In this document: positions 1 to 6,820 of the stretch, one piece after another | Layout of the letters: each line of letters opens with the position of its first letter | How positions within the stretch are numbered: position 1 is the first letter of the stretch | Origin: Chloroflexota bacterium | GTDB taxonomy: Bacteria; Chloroflexota; UBA6077; CF-72 | Length of the DNA: 7,585 bases | Assembly: GCA_019242065.1 (NCBI GenBank) | Contig: JAFAWJ010000545.1 | Coordinates: forward strand, 1 to 7,585 | Direction: 5' to 3' | The notes under the pieces: model-generated | Seen by the model: the letters and a program-made list of their open reading frames with translations, nothing else | The model's database searches: none | What the model was told of the DNA's origin: nothing | Made by a program: the position numbers and the translations under genes

Positions 1-1031
1 ACTTTGGGGTGTGGCGTTGGCATGGCCATGCCCAGGTGCTGGCTCTGGGGATCGGCGAAGACCTGGGCCAGGTCGTAGACCGGGCCGACGGGCACTTCGG
101 CGGCTTCCAGGCGGGCAATGACGTCGGCCTGCGTTAGCTCCATGAGCCGCGCCTCGATCAGCGCGCTCAGCTCGGTGCGGTTGGTCACCCGATCCGGATT
201 GTTCGAGAAACGAACATCCGAGAGCAGGGACGTCAGGTCCAGCGCGCGGCAGAAGCGCTGCCACATCGGCTCGTTGGCCGCCGCCACGTTGACGTACCCG
301 TCGGAGGTCCTGAACATCTCGTACGGCGCGATGCTCGCGTGGCGATTGCCGATGCGCGATGGCGCGCTGTCGGTCGCAAAGTAGCGTCCGGCTTGGTACG
401 TGAGCAGCGCCACCTGGCCGCCCAGCATCGAGGTATCGATCATCTGCCCGCGCCGCTCGGGGTCGCGCTCACGCCAGAACAGCGCCGAGACCACCGCGTA
501 CGCGGCAAACATACCGGCCGTGATGTCGGCAATCGGCACCCCGACACGCGTCGGGATGCCATCGGCTTCACCCGAGAGGTACTGCACGCCGCCCATGCCT
601 TGCAGGATGGCGTCGTAGGCGGGCTGCCGGGCGCGCGGGCCGGTCTGCCCGAAGCCGGACACCGAGCAATACACGAGCGACGGGTTGAGCTCGCGTGCGG
701 CTTCGTACGCCACGCCGAAGCGTTCCATGGTGCCCGGACGGAAGTTTTCGACCAGCACGTCAGCGGACTGAACCAATCGTCGCAGAGCTTCCAGGGCGTC
801 GGGGGACTTCAGGTCGAGCGTGACGCTGCGTTTGTTGCGGTTGACGCTCATGAAGTAGCTGCTCTCGCCGGCGACGAAGGGCGGTCCCCACTGGCGGGTT
901 TCGTCGCCACTGCCGGGCAGCTCGATCTTGATCACGTCGGCGCCCATGTCGCCGAGCAATAGCGAGCAGTAGGGACCCGCCAGCGCGCGGGTCAGGTCGA
1001 CAACACGGGTGCCGGAGAGCGGGCCAGCCAT
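1..1031 (-). CDS. CaiB/BaiF family III CoA-transferase (C-terminus missing at window edge)
   Basis: Translation of the minus strand gives 343 uninterrupted codons and runs off the window, so about 50-70 C-terminal residues are missing compared with the usual ~400. Family III enzymes move CoA between carboxylic acids through aspartyl-CoA intermediates. The start MAGPLSGTRVVDLTRALAGP is the classic N-terminal signature and fixes the ATG at 1031. Other family hallmarks are GADVIKIE (30-37), the NRNKRSVTLDLK stretch (64-75), VLVENFRPGTMERFG (92-106) and PAYDAILQ (137-144). The segment GVPIADITAGM places an Asp at residue 169, which aligns with the catalytic Asp169 of formyl-CoA transferase. The substrate cannot be told from sequence; family members act on oxalate, carnitine, benzylsuccinate, mesaconate and others. 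The gene is transcribed away from the rest of the window, so it is probably a separate unit. No Shine-Dalgarno is visible. The family call is firm and the specific reaction is unknown. Confidence 0.93.
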   Translation of the reverse strand, partial: MAGPLSGTRVVDLTRALAGPYCSLLLGDMGADVIKIELPGSGDETRQWGPPFVAGESSYFMSVNRNKRSVTLDLKSPDALEALRRLVQSADVLVENFRPGTMERFGVAYEAARELNPSLVYCSVSGFGQTGPRARQPAYDAILQGMGGVQYLSGEADGIPTRVGVPIADITAGMFAAYAVVSALFWRERDPERRGQMIDTSMLGGQVALLTYQAGRYFATDSAPSRIGNRHASIAPYEMFRTSDGYVNVAAANEPMWQRFCRALDLTSLLSDVRFSNNPDRVTNRTELSALIEARLMELTQADVIARLEAAEVPVGPVYDLAQVFADPQSQHLGMAMPTPHPK

Positions 1032-1043
1032 CGTCAACCACGG

Positions 1044-1049
1044 TACACT
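1044..1049 (+). promoter_or_regulatory. Candidate -10 box for the uracil-DNA glycosylase gene
   Basis: TACACT lies 10 bases before the ATG at 1060, in the 28 bases between the two divergent start codons. It matches 4 of 6 positions of TATAAT. No acceptable -35 box lies 16-18 bases upstream, where the sequence is GC-rich CoA-transferase code. If real, transcription would begin around 1056 and leave a leader of about four bases, which fits the absence of a Shine-Dalgarno sequence. The support is weak. Confidence 0.25.
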
Positions 1050-1059
1050 GCGCGGCCAG

Positions 1060-1698
1060 ATGGGCGATTCGCTGGAGCTCATTGGTGGTGACGTGCGCGC
1101 CTGTCGCGCGTGCAAGCTGTGTGAACGACGCACCGTCGGCGTGCCGGGCGAGGGCAGCCCGACCGCTGATGTCATGTTCATTGGCGAGGGCCCCGGCTTT
1201 CACGAAGACCAGCAGGGGCGGCCCTTCGTCGGCGCAGCCGGCCAGTTGCTGACGGAGATGCTGGGGGTCATCAATCTGCGGCGGCAGGACGTGTTCATCA
1301 CCAATGTGGTGCGCTGCCGGCCGCCAGGCAACCGCGATCCGCTGCCGGACGAGCTGCAGGCCTGTGACACCTACACCCAGCGGCAAATCGCGCTGCTCAA
1401 GCCGAAACTGATCGTCACGCTGGGCCGCTTTTCGATGGCCCGCTTCGTCGGCCAAGGCCCGATGCGCGAGCTGCACGGGCGCACACGTCAGTGGAACGGG
1501 ATCACCTGTCTGGCGATGTATCACCCGGCGGCGATTCTGCGGACGCCGACGGCCGAGATGCGGCGCATCTACGCAGACGACTTTCGCAAGATCCCGAACC
1601 TGCTGGAGGCGGCGCGCAACAAGGAGCTGGCGCTCGCGGCGACGACGCGCGCGACCGAAGACGCGGCAACACAGCTTGATCAGCTTCCACTGTTCTGA
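1060..1698 (+). CDS. Family 4 uracil-DNA glycosylase (4Fe-4S)
   Basis: This 212-residue protein removes uracil from DNA to start base excision repair. Visible motifs are the uracil-binding segment GEGPGFHEDQQGRPFVGAAG (42-61), TNVVRCRPPGNRDP (81-94) and the late active-site motif YHPAAILR (154-161). Four cysteines, C15, C18, C86 and C102, have the spacing of the Fe-S ligands of family 4 enzymes; C21 is an extra cysteine. GEGPG and the NRDP context favour family 4 over family 5. I chose the ATG at 1060. An in-frame GTG at 1009 would add 17 residues, put the start inside the divergent CoA-transferase gene, and lengthen the protein ahead of the conserved CxxC without family support. After the catalytic domain comes an Ala/Thr-rich linker (about 188-203) and the end QLDQLPLF, whose last five residues resemble a sliding-clamp-binding motif. 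No Shine-Dalgarno is seen. Confidence 0.93.
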   Translation: MGDSLELIGGDVRACRACKLCERRTVGVPGEGSPTADVMFIGEGPGFHEDQQGRPFVGAAGQLLTEMLGVINLRRQDVFITNVVRCRPPGNRDPLPDELQACDTYTQRQIALLKPKLIVTLGRFSMARFVGQGPMRELHGRTRQWNGITCLAMYHPAAILRTPTAEMRRIYADDFRKIPNLLEAARNKELALAATTRATEDAATQLDQLPLF

Positions 1699-1736
1699 TG
1701 CGTTCTGATGCGTTCTGATGCGTTCTGATGTTCTGA
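1691..1736 (+). repeat. Tandem repeat of 10-bp units carrying overlapping stop/start codons
   Basis: The unit CGTTCTGATG occurs three times exactly (1701-1730), preceded by TGTTCTGATG (one mismatch, 1691-1700) and followed by a shortened TTCTGA (1731-1736). The first copy contains the last codons and the TGA of the glycosylase gene, so the array looks like a duplication of that gene's end. Because 10 is not a multiple of 3, its TGA codons fall in all three frames. Each full unit holds TGATG, a stop overlapping an ATG. The ATGs at 1698 and 1708 open six-codon ORFs (MRSDAF), the one at 1718 a 16-codon ORF ending at 1768 inside the next gene, and the one at 1728 a two-codon ORF (ATG TTC TGA). 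The array ends about 10 bases before the next start codon, at 1746. Confidence 0.9.
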
Positions 1737-1745
1737 GCAGCAGGC

Positions 1746-2219
1746 ATGGCAGTCACGTTTTCGCCTGATTCGCCAGAGACGGATCGACGCATCGAACGAC
1801 TGGGACTCACCGCCCTGTTCCTCGCGGCGGTTGCCGCGGTGCTGGTGTTTTTCCCGCCCGAAGGTCAGATCTTCGTGCCCGTGCACGCCGCGCTGGAGAG
1901 GCTTTTCGGCCACGCCATGTTCGTGTTGCCGTTGGCGCTTGCACTCGCGAGTGGCCTGGCGTTCGCGCGGCGCGCGCGGCCGAACATGACGGTTCCCTGG
2001 CGGAGACTGATCGGTCTCGGCGTGATCACAATCGGCCTGCTGCCCGCCGAGCACCTGCTCGGTCAATCGACGGGATTGGTCGGCGAGTGGTTCACTGGAC
2101 GCTTGATCGAGATCGTGGGCGTGCCGCTCACAGTCGCGCTGACGCTGGCGGCGGTGCTGCTCGGCTCGACGCTGACGTTCAACCTCAAACCCTCAAAATT
2201 GCCACTTGCAGCGCGTTAG
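1746..2219 (+). CDS. Small membrane protein resembling the FtsK N-terminal 4TM domain, without a motor
   Basis: This 157-residue protein has four likely membrane helices at about 19-37, 56-74, 87-103 and 122-145. The layout matches the FtsK_4TM family: TM1, a short loop (FFPPEGQIF, 35-43), an amphipathic stretch with LERLFG (50-55), TM2 with LPLALALASG ending in basic residues RRAR (75-78), PWRRLIGLG leading TM3, then an external loop with GLVGEW (110-115) before TM4. In full-length FtsK this domain anchors the DNA translocase at the septum and is followed by a linker and a RecA-like motor. Here a stop follows at once after NLKPSKLPLAAR, and the next gene encodes a glycosyltransferase, so there is no Walker motif or gamma domain. 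It could be an FtsK-derived septal anchor, a remnant, or an unrelated four-helix protein. Only a weak purine stretch, CAGG, lies directly before the ATG. The similarity was judged by eye, not by a profile search. Confidence 0.75.
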   Translation: MAVTFSPDSPETDRRIERLGLTALFLAAVAAVLVFFPPEGQIFVPVHAALERLFGHAMFVLPLALALASGLAFARRARPNMTVPWRRLIGLGVITIGLLPAEHLLGQSTGLVGEWFTGRLIEIVGVPLTVALTLAAVLLGSTLTFNLKPSKLPLAAR

Positions 2220-2253
2220 ACACCTTCCGTGGTCCCGACCGGCATGGGCATCG

Positions 2254-3708
2254 GTGCGTGTGCCGATGGCGGGCGTGGAGCTGTGGCCCGCGCTCTTGCT
2301 GCTGGTCGTGTACGCGATCGCGTACATGCGCTTCGCGACACAACTGGCGAGCTTCCCGTTCGACTTCGATCAGGGTGAGGGCTACGACGCCTGGAGCGGG
2401 TGGCTCATCAACCTCGGTCAACTGCCGTACACGAGCAACGCGAGCTTCCCGTACTACTCGTCCAACTATCCGCCACTGTGGAGCTATCTGGTCTCCATTC
2501 CGATGGCGTGGCTCGGACCCGGCCTGGGCGCGGCGCGCGTAGTGTCCACGCTGGCGGCGTTGGCAACAGCCGGCGTGCTCGCCATCGCCGCGCGCCGGCT
2601 GTGCGGTCGGTCGATCGCCGGTATTCTCGCGGCCGGCTTCTTTCTGGCCTCGCCGTACGTCTTTCACACCACGCCTCTGGCTCGCGTCAACAGCCTGGCC
2701 GTACTGGCCGCCGCGACCGGGTTGACACTGCTCGATCGACGCCTGACGCGCCAGCGGGTCATCCTCGGCAGCCTGGCACTGGTCGCGGCGCTCTTCACCA
2801 AGCCGACCGCCTTCGACGCAGCCCTGGCCGGGGTACTGGCGGTTCTGCTGCGTCAGCCGCGTCTGGGTTTGCTCTCGGGGGCGATCATCGGCGGCGTTGG
2901 CGCGGCTGGCCTCGGACTGCTGATGCTGGCGACGCACGGCGCCTTCTGGTTGAACGTGGTGGCCGGCAACGCGAACCCGTTTGATCCGCGACAGCTCGGG
3001 GAGTATCTGGCCAATTTCTCGATCCTGCACTGCGTCCTGCTGGTCATGGCCGCGGCGGAGTGCGGGCGCATGCTGCTCAAACGCGACTGGTCGCCATGGG
3101 CGCTGTACCTGATCACCTCGAGCGTGGCGTCGCTGGGCGTGGCCAAGTGGGGCGCCGGCGAATCGTATTTCCTCGGGACCATCGCCTCGATCTGCGTGCT
3201 GTCGGGCGTGTGGGTGGCGCGCTTCCTGGATGCCGCTCCGAGGATCCGACTGCGCTGGGTGGTGGGTCTGGCGCTGTTCATCCAGGCGTTGCTGCTATCG
3301 CACGCCGAGCTGAGCTCGCTGTTGCCGTGGCTGCCCGACCGAGGACCGCAACAAGCGTTTCTGGGACGCGCGCCAAGCGCCGCGGACCAGCAGGCCGGTC
3401 AGCTGATCGCGGGCGAGATTCGGGGACGTGACGGCCCGGCGCTGTCCGAAGACCCGAGCTTCGCGGTCGTGGCCGGCAAGTCGCTAGTGGGCAACGCGAC
3501 CCATCTCCGCAACCTGTACGAAGCCGGCCTGTGGGACCCGACGCCGATGGTCGATGACCTCCGCGACCACAAGTACGCTATCGTCATCCTGGATGCCGAG
3601 CTGTATCCAGAGCCGGTGCTAGCCGCGATTGGCCGGTACTACTTCCTGGACCGTAGCGTGCGCGTCGACGACGCCACCTATCAAGTGTTCCTTCCCGGCA
3701 ACCAGTGA
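2254..3708 (+). CDS. GT-C type membrane glycosyltransferase (GT39/ArnT-like)
   Basis: This integral membrane protein of about 484 residues is probably a polyprenyl-phosphate-sugar-dependent glycosyltransferase acting on the outer face of the cytoplasmic membrane. A first helix (VELWPALLLLVVYAIAYM) is followed by an external loop with FDFDQGEGYDAW, where an acidic cluster is expected in GT-C enzymes, and then SSNYPPLWSY. Many hydrophobic segments follow, with family-like landmarks TPLARVNSLA, LFTKPTAFDA and KWGAGESYF. After the last helix comes a soluble tail of about 120 residues (from about 3340) with LSEDPSFAVVAGKS and LYEAGLWDP. The start is uncertain. GTG 2254 and GTG 2260 keep two arginines before TM1, as the positive-inside rule favours; ATG 2266 is possible; TTG 2206 would overlap the preceding gene by 14 bases. 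No strong Shine-Dalgarno decides it. The end overlaps the GT2 start by four bases (GTGA). Sugar and acceptor are unknown. Confidence 0.85.
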   Translation: MRVPMAGVELWPALLLLVVYAIAYMRFATQLASFPFDFDQGEGYDAWSGWLINLGQLPYTSNASFPYYSSNYPPLWSYLVSIPMAWLGPGLGAARVVSTLAALATAGVLAIAARRLCGRSIAGILAAGFFLASPYVFHTTPLARVNSLAVLAAATGLTLLDRRLTRQRVILGSLALVAALFTKPTAFDAALAGVLAVLLRQPRLGLLSGAIIGGVGAAGLGLLMLATHGAFWLNVVAGNANPFDPRQLGEYLANFSILHCVLLVMAAAECGRMLLKRDWSPWALYLITSSVASLGVAKWGAGESYFLGTIASICVLSGVWVARFLDAAPRIRLRWVVGLALFIQALLLSHAELSSLLPWLPDRGPQQAFLGRAPSAADQQAGQLIAGEIRGRDGPALSEDPSFAVVAGKSLVGNATHLRNLYEAGLWDPTPMVDDLRDHKYAIVILDAELYPEPVLAAIGRYYFLDRSVRVDDATYQVFLPGNQ

Positions 3709-4439
3709 GCAATCCGCCCGTACTGCCGCTGTACGCACTCACGCCCATCACGCTTCGCGCTTCGGTCATCGTGCCGTGCTTCAACGAGCGGCAGACGATC
3801 GGCGAGCTGATCGACCGCGTTCTGGCAGTGCCGGTCGACAAGGAAGTCATCGTCGTCGACGACTTTTCGACTGACGGCACGCGCGAGCTGCTGCAACAGC
3901 GGGTCAACGACCGCCACGACATCGTCCTGCGATTGCGGGGACGCAATGGGGGCAAGGGCGCCGCGGTCCAGGAGGGCCTCAAATGCGCCAGCGGCGACGT
4001 GGTCATCATTCAAGACGCCGACCTGGAGTACGACCCGGCCGACTACCCCGTCCTGTTGCGACCCATTCAGACCGGCCGCGCACAGGTCGTGTACGGTTCA
4101 CGCTTCATTGGGGAGCATCGAGCGATGTACTTCTGGCATTCGCTCGGCAATCAATTTCTCACTCTGCTGTGCAACGCGCTGTTCGATACAACGTTGACGG
4201 ACATGGAGACCTGTTACAAAGTCTTCACCATCGACATTGCGCGAAAGCTCAAACTGCGCGAACCTCGGTGGGGCTTCGATCCCGAAATTACCGCGCGTAT
4301 TTTGAAGATGGGTAATCGTATCTACGAAGTACCAATTTCCTACGCCGGTCGCGAGTTCAACGAAGGCAAGAAGATCTCGTGGCGCGACGGTTTTGTGGTG
4401 CTCAAAACGCTGCTGCGATATCGCTTTCTTCCATCGTGA
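3705..4439 (+). CDS. GT2 polyprenyl-phosphate glycosyltransferase (dolichol-phosphate mannosyltransferase-like)
   Basis: This 244-residue enzyme should transfer a sugar from a nucleotide donor (GDP-mannose or UDP-glucose/GlcNAc) to a polyprenyl phosphate on the cytoplasmic side, making the donor for GT-C enzymes. GT-A motifs are clear: VIVPCFNE (21-28), VDDFSTDGT (51-59), NGGKGAAV (81-88), the metal-binding DAD in QDADLEYDP (103-111), GSRF (131-134), DMETCYKV (166-173), GFDPEIT (190-196) and EGKKISWRDG (220-229). This is the DPM1-like subgroup. No C-terminal membrane helices are present, so it is the short soluble type, unlike GtrB/CsbB-like enzymes with two helices. The GTG start at 3705 overlaps the previous stop as GTGA, and its own stop is again inside GTGA with the next start, which points to translational coupling on both sides. 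Donor sugar cannot be read from the sequence. Confidence 0.93.
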   Translation: MSNPPVLPLYALTPITLRASVIVPCFNERQTIGELIDRVLAVPVDKEVIVVDDFSTDGTRELLQQRVNDRHDIVLRLRGRNGGKGAAVQEGLKCASGDVVIIQDADLEYDPADYPVLLRPIQTGRAQVVYGSRFIGEHRAMYFWHSLGNQFLTLLCNALFDTTLTDMETCYKVFTIDIARKLKLREPRWGFDPEITARILKMGNRIYEVPISYAGREFNEGKKISWRDGFVVLKTLLRYRFLPS

Positions 4440-6820
4440 GCGCGACGGTCACCGCACCGCAGATCGCCGTCGAACGCCGCCGGCGCGTCGCGGGCATCGC
4501 CTGGCCGCTCGGCACGGATGTGTCGGCAGCACTCGGCCTCGCCGTCGCCTCACTCGCCTTTTACTACCCGCTAGTCTTTCTTGGCCGCGTTCTCGTCGAC
4601 TACGACGCGTTCGTGTACTTCTACCCGCAGCGCGTGTTTCTCGCGCGCTCCCTGCTGGCGGGACGGATCCCGCTCTGGGACCCGGACCTGTTTCTGGGCG
4701 CGCCGTTCCTGGCCAACCCCCAGACGGCCGTGCTGTACCCGCCGTCCTGGCTGTTTCTGATCGGCCCGGTCGCGACGATCTACACGGTCCAGCTGGTGCT
4801 GCACGCGTTTCTTGCGGCATTTTTCACCTATCTCCTGGCACGGCATGCCTTCGGGCTGGTGCCGCTGGCGGCGGCGGTCGGTGGCCTGGCCTACGCCTTT
4901 GGCGGATTCGCGGTCGGCCAGGTTGGCCACCTGAATCAGATCAGCGCCGCGGCGTGGCTGCCAGCCGTCTTGCTCGCCTATCACGAGTTTGCCGTCAGTC
5001 GACGGGTGGCCTGGCTGGCGCTCGGTGCGCTCGCGCTCGGGCTGCAGCTCCTGGCTGGGCATCCTCAGGAGACATACATGACGCTGATCGTGCTGGGGAT
5101 CTTCGGTGTCGTGACCGCGCCCTGGCGCAACGTGCGACTGCTCGTCATCTGCGGCGTCGCGGGCTGCGTGATGTGCGTGCTGGGCGCGCTGTTGGCGGCG
5201 GCGCAGCTGCTGCCGACGTTGGAGCTCGCGCCGCTGTCGATCCGCGGCACCGGCGTCAACTGGGCGGACGCGGTCGCCGGCTCGTTGCCATCGTACCTGG
5301 CGGTGCGCGCGTTGTTGCCGCCGTACTGGATCTACGTCCCGTACACCGAATACCTCGGGTACGTCGGCGTGGTCGCCGTCACGTTGGGCTTGCTGGGCAT
5401 CCTGCAGGGCCCCTGGCGACCGGTCGTCTTCGGCGTCGCGGTGGCGTTCCTGGGCGTCTTTCTGGCGCTCGGTGAAAACAACCCGCTGTACGCGATCGTG
5501 TTCTCGACCGTGCCCGGCTTCGACACGTTCCGCGTGCCCGCCCGCTGGCTGCTGCTGTGGGAGTTTGGCGCGGCGGTGCTGGCCGCCGTCGGCGCGGATT
5601 GGGTCGGGCGCGGCGCCCGCGTCCAGCTGCGTTCGCCAACGTTCTGGCTGCGCGCGGCGCTGGTTGTCGGCCTGGTGGGCATCGCGCTGATCTGGCAGCG
5701 GTCCAGTGGCGAGGCGTTTCCACAGCGGCGGACGCCGCTTGGCTTTGCCGCGGTCGGCGGCGCGACCCTGCTTGTGTGCGCGCTGGCGTACATCGGTCGC
5801 CCACGCCTGGCGGCGGGCATCGTCCTGGCGATGCTCGGCGTCGAGCTCTGGGCCGTGGCCGACGCCTCGCCCATTCGCCAGGCGCCGCCGGCCGCCTTCA
5901 CGGACGGCGAGACTGTCAACTGGTTCGTATCACACGGCGTGACGGACCAGGAGCGCCTGCTGAGCATGGCACGGCCCGAGTATGTGCCAGCCGCCGAAGA
6001 CGACATCCGGGCTCAGCTCAGCGGCCTGCCCTCGGAGCAGGTCGACTCTGTGCTGATTGCCCAGAAGTATCACGACACCCTGACGCCCAACCTCCCGCTG
6101 CAGTACGGCCTCAACACGGCCGACGGCTACGACGGCGGCGTGCTGCCTCTGCTGCGCTGGCTGCACCTGAGCGGGCTGCTGGTGCAGTCGCCGCGGCCCG
6201 ACGGGGTGCTGCTCACCCGACTCGACAGTGTGCCGTCCGATCCCGTGCTCGACCTCCTCGGCGTGCGGTATCTGATCGCCAATTCGGGGACGGACTCGCG
6301 GCCCGACCTGCAGACCGTCGATTTCGGCGACCTGAGTATTTTTGTGCGGCCCAATCCGGTGCCGCTGTCGCTGGTGGTCTTTGGCGCCACGCCAGTCGCC
6401 GACGAGAACGCCGCCCTTGATCGGATGGGCGCGGCGGACTTCGACCCGAACCGCGAAGTGGTCCTCGAAGGGCCCGTGGCGGCGATGCCCGGTGGCGCGG
6501 CACCGCAGCCGGTGACGCCGGATGCGACGGACCCCGAGCACTGGCACGCGCACGTCTCGCTGGCTCAAGCGGGCTACCTGCTACAGCGGGAGGCCTGGTA
6601 TCCGGGCTGGCGCGCCCGGGTCGACAGCGCCGATGTGCCCGTGCTGCAGGCGGACAGTCTCTTCCGTGCTGTCGCCCTCGCGCCTGGCGACCACGACGTC
6701 GAGGTGTATTTCGACTCGTCGAGTTTCAAGCGCGGCGCGCTGCTCAGCCTCGCGGCAGTAGTTGTCATAATTGGCTTGCTCGTGTGGCGGCCTATAATTA
6801 GAACACGTGTCCAGGGTTGA
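4436..6820 (+). CDS. YfhO family membrane protein (putative GT-C glycosyltransferase)
   Basis: This 794-residue protein has about a dozen hydrophobic segments and a mostly soluble C-terminal third. YfhO signatures are VDYDAFVYFYPQRVFLARSL in the first external loop (acidic D55, D57), GRIPLWDPDLFLGAPFLANP (76-95), FGGFAVGQVGHLNQISAAAW (155-174), LLAGHPQETYM (205-215), PYTEYLGYVGV, and FDTFRVPARWLLL (codons near 5519-5557). The C-terminus has the usual beta-rich segment with REAWYPGWRARV and APGDHDVEVYF, then a final helix. In Bacillus, YfhO acts with the GT2 enzyme CsbB to glycosylate lipoteichoic acid, so a GT2 gene directly upstream fits. I chose GTG 4436, which overlaps the GT2 stop as GTGA, exactly as at the previous junction. 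The in-frame GTG at 4379 would give 813 residues but a 61-base overlap with conserved GT2 code. The last codons carry the scpB promoter. Confidence 0.88.
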   Translation: MSATVTAPQIAVERRRRVAGIAWPLGTDVSAALGLAVASLAFYYPLVFLGRVLVDYDAFVYFYPQRVFLARSLLAGRIPLWDPDLFLGAPFLANPQTAVLYPPSWLFLIGPVATIYTVQLVLHAFLAAFFTYLLARHAFGLVPLAAAVGGLAYAFGGFAVGQVGHLNQISAAAWLPAVLLAYHEFAVSRRVAWLALGALALGLQLLAGHPQETYMTLIVLGIFGVVTAPWRNVRLLVICGVAGCVMCVLGALLAAAQLLPTLELAPLSIRGTGVNWADAVAGSLPSYLAVRALLPPYWIYVPYTEYLGYVGVVAVTLGLLGILQGPWRPVVFGVAVAFLGVFLALGENNPLYAIVFSTVPGFDTFRVPARWLLLWEFGAAVLAAVGADWVGRGARVQLRSPTFWLRAALVVGLVGIALIWQRSSGEAFPQRRTPLGFAAVGGATLLVCALAYIGRPRLAAGIVLAMLGVELWAVADASPIRQAPPAAFTDGETVNWFVSHGVTDQERLLSMARPEYVPAAEDDIRAQLSGLPSEQVDSVLIAQKYHDTLTPNLPLQYGLNTADGYDGGVLPLLRWLHLSGLLVQSPRPDGVLLTRLDSVPSDPVLDLLGVRYLIANSGTDSRPDLQTVDFGDLSIFVRPNPVPLSLVVFGATPVADENAALDRMGAADFDPNREVVLEGPVAAMPGGAAPQPVTPDATDPEHWHAHVSLAQAGYLLQREAWYPGWRARVDSADVPVLQADSLFRAVALAPGDHDVEVYFDSSSFKRGALLSLAAVVVIIGLLVWRPIIRTRVQG
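6771..6798 (+). promoter_or_regulatory. Sigma-70-type promoter for scpB inside the end of the yfhO-like gene
   Basis: A perfect -10 box TATAAT (6793-6798) follows a -35-like TTGGCT (6771-6776, 4 of 6 matches to TTGACA) with a 16-base spacer. Transcription would start near 6805, two bases before the GTG start of scpB, giving an essentially leaderless mRNA; no Shine-Dalgarno precedes that GTG. The -10 overlies codons CCT ATA ATT AGA ACA of the upstream gene, which use ATA and AGA, rare-looking triplets for this GC-rich sequence. A second AT-rich patch, CATAAT (6766-6771), lies just upstream, and TTGTCA (6762-6767) is a poorly spaced alternative -35. Confidence 0.6.

Noticed and set aside
339..962. 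A 207-codon plus-strand open frame across the CoA-transferase gene
   Set aside because: It is antisense to a gene with full family signatures. Its translation is low-complexity Arg/Gly/Ala/His-rich, typical of shadow frames in GC-rich DNA.
1009..1059. Longer glycosylase start at GTG 1009
   Set aside because: It adds 17 residues with no family support, overlaps the divergent CoA-transferase start, and an ATG at 1060 sits at a suitable distance before the first Fe-S cysteines.
760..1524. A 254-codon minus-strand open frame spanning the divergent start region
   Set aside because: It runs out of frame through both the CoA-transferase and the glycosylase, and has no recognisable domain.
1691..1736. 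The tandem array as a CRISPR, attachment site or insertion-sequence end
   Set aside because: The units are only 10 bases, contiguous and without spacers. There is no integrase or transposase in the window and no tRNA gene.
4379..4435. Longer start of the yfhO-like gene at GTG 4379
   Set aside because: It would overlap 61 bases of conserved GT2 code. GTG 4436 repeats the GTGA junction seen at 3705 and leaves a sensible basic N-terminus before TM1.
5332..6006. A 224-codon minus-strand open frame (and similar ones at 2185-3030 and 5930-6568)
   Set aside because: These lie opposite well-supported membrane-protein genes and read as Ser/Thr/Arg/Pro- or Gln/Arg-rich sequence without domains.
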